Below, in pieces: positions 20,167 through 30,389 of a DNA stretch of 64,000 bases; positions within the stretch are counted from its first letter, which is position 1; the number at the start of each line of letters is the position of its first letter. This DNA comes from Billgrantia zhangzhouensis (lineage in GTDB: Bacteria > Pseudomonadota > Gammaproteobacteria > Pseudomonadales > Halomonadaceae), in the NCBI RefSeq assembly GCF_021404465.1, contig NZ_JABFTT010000007.1, positions 1 through 64,000 of the forward strand, read 5' to 3'. Both the position numbers and the translations under genes were made by a program. The notes beneath the pieces are model-generated. The model was not told where the DNA came from, searched no databases, and was given only the letters and a program-made list of their open reading frames with translations.

Positions 20167-21018
20167 ATGCTCTACCGCGACTTCTCCACCCAAGAAGCGA
20201 TCGACCGTGAGTACGACCCCATGCGCGGTCGCGATCCGGCCGCGCTGCTAGCCGACTGGCAGGCGCGCAGCGGGGCGGTTCGGGAGCGTTTGCGTGTCTC
20301 CCAGAACGTCGCCTATGGGCCGACACTCGTCGAATGCATGGATGTCTACCACGCCGAGGGCGGGGGGGCGCCGCTGCACCTGTTCTTCCACGGGGGCTAC
20401 TGGCGCTCGCTGGGCCACCGTGAGTTCGGTTTCATCGCCGAGGGGCTGGTGGCGGCGGGCATCAGCGTGGCGGTAGTCAATTACGCGCTGTGCCCCAAGG
20501 TGGCATTCGGCGAACTGGTGAGGCAGGCGCGTGCCGCCGTGGCATGGTCGTACCGCAACGGCGCCTCACTAGGCGTCGATCCGGCACGGCTCAGCGTCTC
20601 CGGCCACTCCGCTGGCGGTCATCTTGCTGCCATGCTGCTGGCCACGGACTGGGCGGGGGAGTACGGCCTGCCCGCCGAGATGATCGAGGGGGCGCTATGC
20701 ATCAGCGGGCTCTACGATCTGCGCCCTTTTCCCTGGTCGTGGCTGCAGCCCAAGCTGCGGCTCACCGGTCGCGACGTCAACGACTACAGCCCGCTGTTCC
20801 TGCCCTGCCGGGTACCCGCGGCGGTGCAACTGGTGGCGGGCGAAGAGGAGTCCACCGAGTTTGCCCGCCAGATGCGCGCTCACGCCAAGCACCTCGAGGC
20901 CCATGGTGTAGCGGTCAGCCATGAACTCACGCCCGGCGACGATCACTTCTCGATCCTGGATCACTACGCGCTGGGCGGCCGCTTCGTTCAGCGTATCGCG
21001 GCCTTTCATAGCAACTGA
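20167..21018 (+). CDS. Alpha/beta hydrolase, arylformamidase-like
   Basis: 283 aa. Alpha/beta hydrolase with oxyanion motif HGGYWRS and nucleophile elbow SGHSAGGH; a late Asp and the GDDHFSIL His complete a likely triad. HGGYW is characteristic of the animal/yeast-type kynurenine formamidases, which turn N-formylkynurenine into kynurenine. A role in tryptophan breakdown is therefore possible and would fit the convergent aromatic-acid operon that begins immediately after its stop. No tryptophan dioxygenase or kynureninase gene is in the window, so general carboxylesterase activity is an alternative. Confidence 0.7.
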   Translation: MLYRDFSTQEAIDREYDPMRGRDPAALLADWQARSGAVRERLRVSQNVAYGPTLVECMDVYHAEGGGAPLHLFFHGGYWRSLGHREFGFIAEGLVAAGISVAVVNYALCPKVAFGELVRQARAAVAWSYRNGASLGVDPARLSVSGHSAGGHLAAMLLATDWAGEYGLPAEMIEGALCISGLYDLRPFPWSWLQPKLRLTGRDVNDYSPLFLPCRVPAAVQLVAGEEESTEFARQMRAHAKHLEAHGVAVSHELTPGDDHFSILDHYALGGRFVQRIAAFHSN

Positions 21019-21432
21019 TCAAGCGTCCGGCAGTACCGCCGTGGCCTCGATCTCCACCTTCGCCCGATCCTCGATCAAGTCGGCCACCTGCACCATGGTC
21101 ATCGCCGGAAAGTGCTTGCCCATCACTTCGCGATAGGCGGCGCCCACCTCCTTGAGTCGCGCCAGGTACTCCTGCTTGTCGGTGACGTACCAGGTCAGCC
21201 GTACTACGTGCTCAGGACCGGCGCCGGCCTCGTTGAGTACTTCTAAGATGTTGGCCAGCGCCTGGTGAACCTGGGCGACGAAGTCGTCGCTCTCGAACAC
21301 CTGGGCGCCGTTCCAGCCGATCTGGCCGCCGACGAAGATCGTGCGGCCGGAGGCGAGCACGCCGTTGGCGTAGCCCACGGCGGTCTTCCAGTGGGAGGGG
21401 TGGAGAAGCTCGTGCAAGATGGCGTCATTCAT
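21019..21432 (-). CDS. RidA-family protein (enamine/imine deaminase-like)
   Basis: 137 aa. RidA/YjgF/UK114 family, trimeric cytoplasmic proteins that hydrolyse reactive enamines and imines to ketones and ammonia. Family pattern: YANGVLASGRTIFVGGQIGWNG near the N-terminus and VRLTWYVTDKQEY in the middle. The archetypal substrate-binding Arg near the C-terminus is not obvious (the region reads AKVEIEATAV), so a subgroup other than RidA itself is likely. As the last gene of the aromatic-acid operon it could release the amino group from the dearomatised 2-aminobenzoyl-CoA product. That is inference. Start at ATG 21432 (longer in-frame codons overlap the next gene). Confidence 0.82.
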   Translation of the reverse strand: MNDAILHELLHPSHWKTAVGYANGVLASGRTIFVGGQIGWNGAQVFESDDFVAQVHQALANILEVLNEAGAGPEHVVRLTWYVTDKQEYLARLKEVGAAYREVMGKHFPAMTMVQVADLIEDRAKVEIEATAVLPDA

Positions 21433-21436
21433 CGGG

Positions 21437-21850
21437 TTATCCTTGTTGGCAGTCCTTGGCGAAATGAGCGCGCATGGCCTCGGGCCAGGGCAGGGGGCGG
21501 CCGCTTTCCAGGTCGACATAGACCAGGGTCGAGTCGCAGGTCAGGCGTGGCTCGCCGCTGCAGTGGGCCGTGGTGCGCAAGGTCAGGCTGGTGCGGCCGA
21601 CGTCGCGTAGCGTCAGCTCGAAGGTGAGCGTTTCACCCAGCCGGCTGGGCGCGTGGAAATCGGTCTCGATATGTGCCGTGGGCACGCCGGTACGGGTTGC
21701 TACGTGGAGCCGGTTGAAATCGTGACCGACCCGTCCCGCGAAATAATCCTCGACCACCGAGTTGAGCATCTCGTAGTAGCGCGGGTAGAAGACGATCCCC
21801 GCCGGATCGCAGTGCTGGAAGCGCACTTTGCGCTGGGTCGTGAATGGCAT
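21437..21850 (-). CDS. Acyl-CoA thioesterase, 4-hydroxybenzoyl-CoA thioesterase-like
   Basis: 137 aa hotdog-fold thioesterase. The N-terminus VRFQHCDPAGIVFYPRYYEMLNSVVEDYF carries the catalytic Asp of the 4-hydroxybenzoyl-CoA thioesterase group. It lies between the RidA gene (4-base gap) and livF (10-base gap) on the same strand. In an aryl-CoA pathway it may free CoA from stalled or unwanted thioesters. The ATG at 21850 is preferred to an upstream in-frame start inside livF. Confidence 0.85.
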   Translation of the reverse strand: MPFTTQRKVRFQHCDPAGIVFYPRYYEMLNSVVEDYFAGRVGHDFNRLHVATRTGVPTAHIETDFHAPSRLGETLTFELTLRDVGRTSLTLRTTAHCSGEPRLTCDSTLVYVDLESGRPLPWPEAMRAHFAKDCQQG

Positions 21851-21860
21851 GGCGGGTCCT

Positions 21861-22541
21861 CTAAATACCGAGATAACGGTCGCGCAGGGCGTCGTCGAGC
21901 GCATCGGGCTCGCCCGTCCATACCGTGCGCCCCTTTTCCAGAATGGTGCAGCGGTCGGCCACCGGCAGCAGCTCGGCCAGCGACTTGTCGACGATCAGCG
22001 TGGACTGGCCCTGGGCCTTCAGTTCGCGGATGGCGGCCCAGATCTCCTGGCGGATCACCGGGGCGAGGCCCTCGGTGGCCTCGTCGAGCACCAGCAAGCG
22101 CGGGTTGGTCATCAGCGCGCGACCGATGGCGAGCATCTGCTGCTCGCCGCCGGAGAGGGTGCTGGCCATCTGGTTGCGCCGCTCGGCCAGGCGGGGGAGC
22201 AACGTCTCCACGCGCTCGAGGCTCCAGTGGCCGGGGCATGCAGTGGCCACCAGGTTCTCGCGTACCGTGAGGTTGGGGAAGCAGCGGCGACCCTCGGGGA
22301 CGAGTCCGAGCCCGGCCTGGGCGATGCGGTACGAAGGCAGGCGGCGCAGATCGTGGGACTCGAAGGTGATGCTGCCGCGACTCGCCGGGGTCAGGCCGAA
22401 GATGGAGCGGATGGTGGTGGTCTTGCCCATACCGTTGCGTCCCATCAGGGCCACCATTTCGCCCGCTTGGACACTGAGGTCGACGCCGAACAATGCCTGG
22501 GAGGGGCCGTAGAAGGTTTCGATGGCGGTGACGTTGAGCAT
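21861..22541 (-). CDS. livF: Branched-chain/aromatic-acid ABC transporter ATP-binding protein LivF
   Basis: 226 aa. ATPase with Walker A GRNGMGKTT, signature LSGGEQQM and Walker B LLVLDEA, of the HAAT (Liv) group. Together with LivG it powers the LivHM permease. It is one base from livG on the same strand. In this operon the importer is likely to serve the aromatic acid, not branched-chain amino acids, but the sequence of the ATPase cannot decide that. Confidence 0.92.
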   Translation of the reverse strand: MLNVTAIETFYGPSQALFGVDLSVQAGEMVALMGRNGMGKTTTIRSIFGLTPASRGSITFESHDLRRLPSYRIAQAGLGLVPEGRRCFPNLTVRENLVATACPGHWSLERVETLLPRLAERRNQMASTLSGGEQQMLAIGRALMTNPRLLVLDEATEGLAPVIRQEIWAAIRELKAQGQSTLIVDKSLAELLPVADRCTILEKGRTVWTGEPDALDDALRDRYLGI

Positions 22542-22542
22542 C

Positions 22543-23286
22543 TCAGTCTCCCAGGTAGGCTTCGCGGACTTGCGGATTGGCGCGGATCGCCGCGCTGTCG
22601 CCGTGGGCGATCACACCGCCGGCCACCAGTACCGAGATGCGATCGGCCAGGCGGAATACGGCGTCCATGTCATGCTCGATCAACAGGATCGGCACCTCAT
22701 GCTTGAGCGCTTCGAGCAGCTCGGTGAGATGCGCCGAGCCTTCCGGGCCGAGCCCGGCCATGGGCTCATCGAGCAGCAGTGCGCGCGGCTTGAGTGCCAG
22801 GGCACAGGCCACCTCCACCTGGCGTCGTTCGCCGTGGGAGAGTTCGGCCACCGGCGTGTCGGCGCGCTGCGTCAGCGCCATGCGCTCCAGCGCCTCCATG
22901 GCCGGCACTAGCAGGCGCTCGTCGCGGTGCACCGGCTTCCAGAAGCGGAAGCTGTGCCCCTGCAGTGCCTGCACGGCGATCATCACATTGCGTTTCACCG
23001 TCAGCGGCTCGGCCAGCGACGAGACCTGGAAACTGCGGCCCAGCCCCAGCCGGGCCCGCTGGGCCACGCTGAGAGAGGTGATGTCGCGGCCGGCCAGCAC
23101 GATACTGCCGGCGTCGGGCTTCAGGTTGCCGGCGATCTGGCCGATCAGGGTCGACTTGCCGGCGCCGTTGGGGCCGATCAGCGCATGAATCTCGCCCGGG
23201 TACAGGTCCAGCGAGACGTCGCGCGTGGCCTGCAGGGCGCCGAAGCGCTTGTTGAGGTTGGCAAGCTTCAGCACGGCGTCACTCAT
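22543..23286 (-). CDS. livG: Branched-chain/aromatic-acid ABC transporter ATP-binding protein LivG
   Basis: 247 aa. Walker A GPNGAGKSTLI, signature LSHGERRQVEVA and Walker B LLLDEPMAGL, followed by the C-terminal extension typical of LivG. Its start overlaps the end of livM by eight bases, which implies tight coupling of permease and ATPase synthesis. Confidence 0.93.
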   Translation of the reverse strand: MSDAVLKLANLNKRFGALQATRDVSLDLYPGEIHALIGPNGAGKSTLIGQIAGNLKPDAGSIVLAGRDITSLSVAQRARLGLGRSFQVSSLAEPLTVKRNVMIAVQALQGHSFRFWKPVHRDERLLVPAMEALERMALTQRADTPVAELSHGERRQVEVACALALKPRALLLDEPMAGLGPEGSAHLTELLEALKHEVPILLIEHDMDAVFRLADRISVLVAGGVIAHGDSAAIRANPQVREAYLGD

Positions 23287-24325
23287 GGCGCTCCCTCCCG
23301 GCCAGCCAGCCCATCACCCCATGCTTGGCGAACAGCACCACGAACAGCAGTACCAGGCCGAGGAACAGTTGCCAGTACTCGGTCAGTCCACCCAACAGGG
23401 TCTCCATCATCACGAACAGGATGGCGCCGGCCAGCGGCCCGTAGAGCCGCCCTACGCCGCCGAGAATCACGATCACCATCAGCTCGCCGGACATATGCCA
23501 GCTCAGCATGGTGGGGCTGACGAAACCGTTGAGATCGGCGTAGAGCGCCCCGGCGAGCCCGGTGATCATCGCCGAGATGACGAAGGCGACCAGGCGGATG
23601 GGGTAGGGGGCGATGCCGGCGGTGGCCAGGCGCGTGTCGTTGAGCCGCGCCATGGTCAGGGCGGCGCCGAAGCGCGACTTCATGATGCGCGAGGTGAGCG
23701 CGAGCGACAGCACGAGCCCGCCGAAGCAGATCAGGAAGAAGGTCAGGGCATCGTTGGTATCGATTACCGGCAACGAATTGCGCAGGTAGATCGGCAGACC
23801 GTCCTCGCCGCCGTAGGTGGGCCATGAGTTGGCGAAATAGTAGATCATCTGGGCGAAGGCCAGGGTGATCATGATGAAGTAGACCCCGGTGGTGCGCAGC
23901 GAGATGGCACCGATGACCAGCGCCAGCAGGCCGCACAGCAGGATCGCCGCGAGCCAGATCGCCAGCATGCTGTCGCTGCCGGGGATGGCGACCGGCCAGC
24001 CGATCACCGGAGTGAAGTCGAAGGCGTGATAGGCGCTGATGCCGGCCACGTAGCCGCCCAGGCCGAAGTAGGCGGCGTGCCCGAAGCTCACCATGCCGCC
24101 GTAGCCGATGGCCAGATTGAGGCCCACCGCCGCCATGGCGACCAGGGTGATGCGCGAGGCCAGGTTGACGTAGTAGACGTGGCCCAGGAAATAGGCCGCC
24201 AGCGGGACCAGCAGCAGCACGGCGAGCAGGCCGATCTGCACCAGTCCCTTGCGGTCATGCCAACTGGCCGCAGGCGCCGGCAGGCCGGGCTGGGGAGCGA
24301 GGGTCGGGGTGTCGGACTTATTCAT
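23279..24325 (-). CDS. livM: ABC transporter permease LivM
   Basis: 348 aa inner-membrane permease with about nine to ten helices and the LivM pattern AVGLNLAIGYGGMVSFGHAAYFGLGGY. The ATG at 24325 is chosen (MNKSDTPTL); a TTG nine bases earlier is also in frame. The start overlaps the livH stop by eight bases. With LivH it forms the membrane channel of the importer. Confidence 0.93.
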   Translation of the reverse strand: MNKSDTPTLAPQPGLPAPAASWHDRKGLVQIGLLAVLLLVPLAAYFLGHVYYVNLASRITLVAMAAVGLNLAIGYGGMVSFGHAAYFGLGGYVAGISAYHAFDFTPVIGWPVAIPGSDSMLAIWLAAILLCGLLALVIGAISLRTTGVYFIMITLAFAQMIYYFANSWPTYGGEDGLPIYLRNSLPVIDTNDALTFFLICFGGLVLSLALTSRIMKSRFGAALTMARLNDTRLATAGIAPYPIRLVAFVISAMITGLAGALYADLNGFVSPTMLSWHMSGELMVIVILGGVGRLYGPLAGAILFVMMETLLGGLTEYWQLFLGLVLLFVVLFAKHGVMGWLAGRERHE

Positions 24326-25232
24326 TGGCGGCAAACAGTCCCTTGGGTTTGAAGGCGAGAATCACGGCCATCAGGATGTAGATCAGCATGGCGGCAATGG
24401 CCGAGCCGACGCCGGCGGCCTCGGAGGGGCTCATGAACTGGCGGAAGAACAGCGGCAGGAAGACCCGCCCCAGAGTGTCCACCACGCCGACCAGGATGGC
24501 GCCGTACAGCGCGCCCTTGATCGAGCCGATACCGCCGATCACGATTACCACGAAGGCGAGTATCAGCACCGGCTCGCCCATGCCCACCTGGACCGACTGC
24601 AGGGCGCCGACCAGAGCCCCGGCGAGGCCGGCCAGCGCCGCGCCCATGGCGAACACCAGGGTGTACAGGCGGGCGATGTCGACGCCCAGCGCGCCGATCA
24701 TTTCACGGTCGCTCTCGCCGGCGCGGATGCGCATGCCGAGCCGCGTGCGGGTGATCAGGAAATACATACCGACCGCCACGGCCACGCCCACGGCGATGAG
24801 CATCAGGCGGTAGATGGGATAGCGCAGTCCGCCGGGCAGCGTGACCGAGCCTGACAGCAGTGCCGGAGGGTTGAGCCATAGCGGCGAGGAGCCGAACAGC
24901 CAGCGAGTGCCCTCGGAGAAGATCAGGATCAAGGCGAAGGTGGCCAGCACCTGGTCGAGGTGGGGGCGATGGTAGAGCCGGCGGATCACGATCAGCTCTA
25001 CCAGCGCGCCGACTGCGGCGGCGGCAGCCAGGCCGGCGACCAGGCCAATGAAGAAAGAGCCGGTGGTGGCGGTAACCAGCGCCGTGGCATAGGCGCCGAC
25101 CATGTAGAAGGAGCCATGGGCCAGGTTGATCAGCCCCATCACCCCGAATACCAGGGTCAGGCCGCTGGCCATGAGAAACAGCATGGTGCCGAGCTGCAGG
25201 CCGTTGATGAGCTGTTCGATGAGTAGTGTCAT
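24318..25232 (-). CDS. livH: ABC transporter permease LivH
   Basis: 304 aa inner-membrane permease. The N-terminus LLIEQLINGLQLGTMLFLMASGLTLVFGVMGLINLAHGSFYMVGAY is the typical LivH start, and EAA-like loops follow. It lies 67 bases downstream of the solute-binding protein gene, separated by a strong hairpin that may lower its expression relative to the binding protein. Confidence 0.93.
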   Translation of the reverse strand: MTLLIEQLINGLQLGTMLFLMASGLTLVFGVMGLINLAHGSFYMVGAYATALVTATTGSFFIGLVAGLAAAAAVGALVELIVIRRLYHRPHLDQVLATFALILIFSEGTRWLFGSSPLWLNPPALLSGSVTLPGGLRYPIYRLMLIAVGVAVAVGMYFLITRTRLGMRIRAGESDREMIGALGVDIARLYTLVFAMGAALAGLAGALVGALQSVQVGMGEPVLILAFVVIVIGGIGSIKGALYGAILVGVVDTLGRVFLPLFFRQFMSPSEAAGVGSAIAAMLIYILMAVILAFKPKGLFAANE

Positions 25233-25265
25233 GAGTTCGTCGGACGATCAGTGCTTGGAAGGTTT

Positions 25266-25292
25266 CCGCCGGGCCTGGTGGCGGCCCGGCGG
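25266..25292 (-). terminator. Attenuating hairpin between binding protein and livH
   Basis: A perfect 10-bp GC stem (CCGCCGGGCC against GGCCCGGCGG) with a 7-base loop lies in the gap after the binding-protein stop on the minus strand. There is no long T-run. It probably stabilises the upstream mRNA or partly stops transcription, so that the binding protein is made in excess over the permease. Confidence 0.5.
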
Positions 25293-25299
25293 CGCAGGC

Positions 25300-26442
25300 T
25301 CACATCTGGCACTGCTCGTGGTAGACGTCCTGGATGTCTTCCACGGCGATGCCTGCCAGGCGGTTGGTCGGCTGGCCGTCGTCGCCCTCGATCACCTCGC
25401 GGACGTAGATGTCCTGGATCGGGTGATGATTGGGGCCGAAGCGGAACTTGCCACGTACCGAGTCGAAGTCGGCTTCGCGCAGCGCCTCGCGGAAGGCGTC
25501 CTTGTCATCCGGGTGGGCCTTCTCCAGAGCGCTCAGGATCAGGTTGGCGCTGTCGTAGCCCTGGGCCGCGTAAAGGGTCGGGGTACGGTCGTAGGCGTCG
25601 CGGAAGGCCTCGACGAAGGCGTGGTTGGCCTCGTTGTCGAGATCGTAGGCCCACAGCGAGGTGTTCATGGCGCCGATGGCCGCGCTACCCACCGCCTTGA
25701 TGATGATCTCGTCGAAGGAGAAGGCGGCACCGAACACCGGCAGGTCGACCCCTGAGTTCTCCCACTGCTTCATGAACGAGATGCCCATGCCGCCGGGCAG
25801 GAAGAAGAACAGGCTGTCGGCGTCGCTGGCGCGAATCTGGGCGATTTCGGCGGCGTAGTCGGTCTGGCCCATCTGGGTATAGATTTCGTCGGCCACTTCC
25901 CCTTCGTAGAGGTGCTTGAAGCCGGCCAGCGCATCGGTGCCGGCAGGGTAGTTGGGCGCCAGGATGATCGGTCGCTCGTAGCCCTGTTCACGCATGTAGG
26001 CGCCCATGGCGCCGTGCAGGTTGTCGTTCTGATAGGCAGCGTTGAAGTAGTTCTCGTGGCACATGCGCCCGGCCAGGTCGGAAGGCCCGGCATTGGGCGA
26101 GACGTAGAAGGTGCCCTGGCGCACCGCCGCCGGTACCACCGCCATGGCCAGGTTGGAGAAGATGATGCCGGTGAGAATGTCGACGTTGTCGCGCTGCATG
26201 AACTCGTTGGACAGGCTGCGCGCCAGGTCCGGCCGGTTGCCATCGTCCTGCACCAGCACCTCGATGTCGTCGCGGCCGGAGCGCTCGATGGCCAGCAGGA
26301 AGCCGTCGCGTACGTCCACGCCCAGGTGCGAGCCACCGCCCGACAGGGTGGTGATCATGCCGATCTTGACCTCCTGGGCCTGGGCCGCCGCCATGGCGGT
26401 GGTCATCAGCAGGCCAAGGCCAATGCTGGCTAGCTTCTTCAT
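25300..26442 (-). CDS. ABC transporter substrate-binding protein (Liv/HAAT type)
   Basis: 380 aa. The signal peptide MKKLASIGLGLLMTTAMAAAQAQ is followed by EVKIGMITTLSGGGSHLGVDVRDGFLLAIER, the standard periplasmic type I binding-protein start. Relatives near aryl-CoA gene clusters bind benzoate-like acids, so an aromatic ligand such as 2-aminobenzoate is likely. The start at 26442 matches the signal peptide; in-frame codons further upstream are outside it. It is followed by the attenuating hairpin and livHMGF. Confidence 0.88.
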   Translation of the reverse strand: MKKLASIGLGLLMTTAMAAAQAQEVKIGMITTLSGGGSHLGVDVRDGFLLAIERSGRDDIEVLVQDDGNRPDLARSLSNEFMQRDNVDILTGIIFSNLAMAVVPAAVRQGTFYVSPNAGPSDLAGRMCHENYFNAAYQNDNLHGAMGAYMREQGYERPIILAPNYPAGTDALAGFKHLYEGEVADEIYTQMGQTDYAAEIAQIRASDADSLFFFLPGGMGISFMKQWENSGVDLPVFGAAFSFDEIIIKAVGSAAIGAMNTSLWAYDLDNEANHAFVEAFRDAYDRTPTLYAAQGYDSANLILSALEKAHPDDKDAFREALREADFDSVRGKFRFGPNHHPIQDIYVREVIEGDDGQPTNRLAGIAVEDIQDVYHEQCQM

Positions 26443-26552
26443 GGCTTTTCCCTCTTCGTTCTCGTTTGTTGTGGTTTCGGCGCCGTGTCCAGCGCGTGTG
26501 CTCTTGTTGCTCGTCAAGCCCTGCCGTCAGGTAGGCCACCCGGACAGGCGGA

Positions 26553-28205
26553 TCAACACCTTTCGGGCTGATCAATACCTTTTGGATAGTGCTCCTGGCG
26601 CAGCCGGAAACGCTGCACCTTGCCGGTGGCGGTCTTCGGCAGTGCCTCGACGAAGCGGATCGAGCGCGGGTACTTGTAAGGTGCGATACGCTGCTTGACG
26701 AAATCCTGCAGCCGCTCGACACAGCCCGAATCCGGTTCGACCCCAGGAGACAGTACCACGAAGGCTTCGACGATCTGCCCACGCTCTCCATTCGGTGCGC
26801 CGATCACGGCACACTCCGCCACCGCTTCGTGGGCGAGCAGGGCGGCCTCTACTTCGGGGCCGGCAATGTTGTAGCCGGCCGAGACGATCATATCGTCGTT
26901 GCGTGCGGCAAAGTGGAAATAGCCGGCCTCGTCCTGAACGAAGGCGTCCCCGGTGATGTTCCAGCCTCCCCGCACGTAGCCTTGCTGACGAACGTCGTCG
27001 AGATAGCGGCAGCCTGTTGGCCCGCGCACTGCCAGGCGGCCCACTTCACCGCGGGGCAGTTCGTTCATCTCGGCATCGACGATCTTCGCCTCGTAGCCGG
27101 TCACCGGCTTGCCGGTGCAGGCCGGGCGATGGTCGTCGAGGCGGTTGGAGATGAAGATGTGCAGCATCTCGGTGGCCCCGATGCCGTCGAGAATCGGCTT
27201 GCCCGTCTTGGCGATCCAGTCATGATAGATCGGGGCAGGCAGCGTCTCGCCGGCGGATACCGCCACGCGCAGGCTATCGAGTTCCTGGCCGTTTTCGAGC
27301 GAGGCGAGCATGGTGCGATAGGCGGTGGGCGCGGTAAATACCACGGTGGCACGATGCTCGCGGATGATCTCCATCATGCTGGGTGGCGTGGCCTTCTCCA
27401 GCAGCACCGCGCTGGCGCCGAAGCGCAGGGGGAAGATGGCGAGTCCGCCAAGGCCGAAGGTGAAGGCCAGTGGCGGCGAGCCGACGAAGACGTCGTCCGG
27501 CCTCACCTGTAGCACTTCGCGGGCATAGCCGTCGGCGATGATCAGCAGATCGCGATGGAAATGCATGGTCGCCTTGGGTTTGCCGGTGGTACCGGAAGTG
27601 AAGCCGAGCAGGGCGACGTCGTCTGCGGCGGTGGCCACGGCCTCGAAACGGCTGGGCTTGTCGAGCGCCAGACGGTCGAGTTCGGCATCGTGGTTGGCCG
27701 TGCCGTCGAAGCCCACGACTCGCTTCAGGAAGGCGCTTTCGGCGGCACAGGCCTCGAGTTCGTCGAGCAGGCGGGTATCGCACAGGGCCACGGCGATTTC
27801 GGCCTTATCGACGATCTGGGCCAGCTCACCGGCACGCAGCATCGGCATGGTATTGACCACCACCGCGCCAGCCTTGGTGGCAGCCAGCCAGCAGGCCACC
27901 ATGGCCGGGTTGTTGGCCGAGCGGATCAGCACCCGGTTGCCGGGGCGCACGCCGAGGTCGTCGACCAGCGCATGGGCCAGGCGGTTGGTCCATTCGGCCA
28001 GTTCGCCATAGGTTCGTCGGCGCCCGTTGCCTACCAAGGCCACGCGCTCGCCGTGGCCGCGCTCGACCCAACGGTCGCAGAGTTCCACCGCGGCGTTGAG
28101 TCGCTCGGGATAGTCGAAGCCATCGAGCCAGAGCTCGGGCCACTCGTTGGCGGGCGGCAGGCGGTCCCGCGTGAAGGTATCGGCATGGGCCGACGGTGTG
28201 TTCAT
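26553..28205 (-). CDS. Aryl-CoA ligase, probably 2-aminobenzoate-CoA ligase
   Basis: 550 aa, ANL superfamily. The ATP motif GFTSGTTGKPKATMHFH and the conserved TGDAF, YKYPRSI and ALPKTATGKVQRF blocks are present, including the C-terminal Lys of the adenylation step. The N-terminus (SAHADTFTRDRLPPANEWPEL) resembles the benzoate/2-aminobenzoate-CoA ligase group. It would activate the imported acid to its CoA thioester at the expense of ATP. It sits between the acyl-CoA dehydrogenase and the importer genes. Start at ATG 28205 (MNTPSAHAD). The 223-base gap on its 5' side carries a dispersed repeat. Confidence 0.85.
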   Translation of the reverse strand: MNTPSAHADTFTRDRLPPANEWPELWLDGFDYPERLNAAVELCDRWVERGHGERVALVGNGRRRTYGELAEWTNRLAHALVDDLGVRPGNRVLIRSANNPAMVACWLAATKAGAVVVNTMPMLRAGELAQIVDKAEIAVALCDTRLLDELEACAAESAFLKRVVGFDGTANHDAELDRLALDKPSRFEAVATAADDVALLGFTSGTTGKPKATMHFHRDLLIIADGYAREVLQVRPDDVFVGSPPLAFTFGLGGLAIFPLRFGASAVLLEKATPPSMMEIIREHRATVVFTAPTAYRTMLASLENGQELDSLRVAVSAGETLPAPIYHDWIAKTGKPILDGIGATEMLHIFISNRLDDHRPACTGKPVTGYEAKIVDAEMNELPRGEVGRLAVRGPTGCRYLDDVRQQGYVRGGWNITGDAFVQDEAGYFHFAARNDDMIVSAGYNIAGPEVEAALLAHEAVAECAVIGAPNGERGQIVEAFVVLSPGVEPDSGCVERLQDFVKQRIAPYKYPRSIRFVEALPKTATGKVQRFRLRQEHYPKGIDQPERC

Positions 28206-28289
28206 GACCATTCTCCGTACATCGTTGTTGTTGTTCGGCGCCGAAGCGTCGACAGGGGGATACGGGTCTGGCGCTTGGGAAACGCTGTA

Positions 28290-28407
28290 CAAATGCCTGC
28301 GCGAGTGAATCGCTGCGTTGCGCGGTGCGCGGAATCCTCACATATACCCCATATGCTCCGGTTCCTGTGCTCCGTGCGCCTTGCGCTTCATCTCGCTCGC
28401 CGATTTG
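28290..28407 (+). repeat. 118-bp dispersed repeat, copy 1
   Basis: Starts CAAATGCCTGCGCGAG and ends CTCGCTCGCCGATTTG. The ends form an imperfect inverted repeat (CAAAT...ATTTG). An internal ACATATACCCCATATGC block is fully conserved with copy 2 at 40083-40200, and I count roughly seven mismatches over the first 109 bp. It lies in the gap between the acyl-CoA dehydrogenase and ligase genes of the aromatic operon. No target-site duplication is evident. Confidence 0.8.
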
Positions 28408-28428
28408 TTCAACGTTTCCCCGATCATT

Positions 28429-29579
<1,151 letters not shown>

Positions 29580-29580
<1 letters not shown>

Positions 29581-30389
29581 CAATCCCCCTCGAAGACCGG
29601 CTTCTGTTTGGCGGCGAAGGCGCGGTAGGCACGCTCGAAGTCGCGGGTCTGCATGCAGATCGCCTGAGCCTGGGCCTCGGCCTCGATGGCCTGTTCCAGG
29701 CCCATCGACCACTCCTGGTTGAGTTGGGTCTTGGTGATGCCATGGGCGAAGGTCGGCCCCTGGGCCAGGCGGGTGGCGTAGGCGATGGCTTCGGCTTCCA
29801 GCTCCGGTTCCGGTACCAGACGATTGTAGAAGCCCCATTGATGGCCCTCTTCCGCGCTCATGCTGCGCCCGCTGTAGAGAAGGTCGGCGGCGCGGCCCTG
29901 GCCGATGATGCGCGGTAGCATGGCGCAGGCGCCCATGTCGCAGCCGGCCAGGCCCACCCGGGTGAAAAGGAAGGCGGTGCTGGCACGGGGCGTGGCGAAG
30001 CGGATGTCCGAGGCCATGGCGATGATCGCGCCGGCACCGACGCAGACGCCGTCCACTGCGCTGATCACCGGCTTGCCGCAGTGGATCATCGCCTTGACCA
30101 GGTCACCGGTCATGCGGGTGAATTCGAGCAGGCCCTTCATGTCACGCCCGACCAGAGGGGCGATGATCTCGTGGACGTCGCCGCCGGAGCAGAAGTTGCC
30201 GCCGTTGGCGGCAAACACCACGGCTTTCACATCCTCGGCGTAGGCCAGGTCGCGAAAGGTGTCGCGCAGCTCGGCATAACTGTCGAAGGTGAGCGGGTTC
30301 TTGCGCTCGGGGCGGTCGAGGCGGATCACCGCCACCTCGCCCTCCATGTGCCATAGGAAATGCCTGGGCGTCAGGTTGGCCAGTTTCAT
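29580..30389 (-). CDS. Enoyl-CoA hydratase/isomerase family protein
   Basis: 269 aa crotonase-fold enzyme. The oxyanion-hole motif [13 protein letters not shown] and the second motif [20 protein letters not shown] are clear; the catalytic Glu pair positions differ from standard hydratases, so another crotonase reaction such as ring hydrolysis is possible. The ATG at 30389 overlaps the MarR stop (ATGA), so translation is coupled. Confidence 0.9.

Noticed and set aside
28318-28410. Short peptides encoded in the 118-bp repeat
   Set aside because: The frames differ in outcome between the two copies beyond the repeat, and there is no ribosome site; the conservation is better explained at DNA or RNA level.
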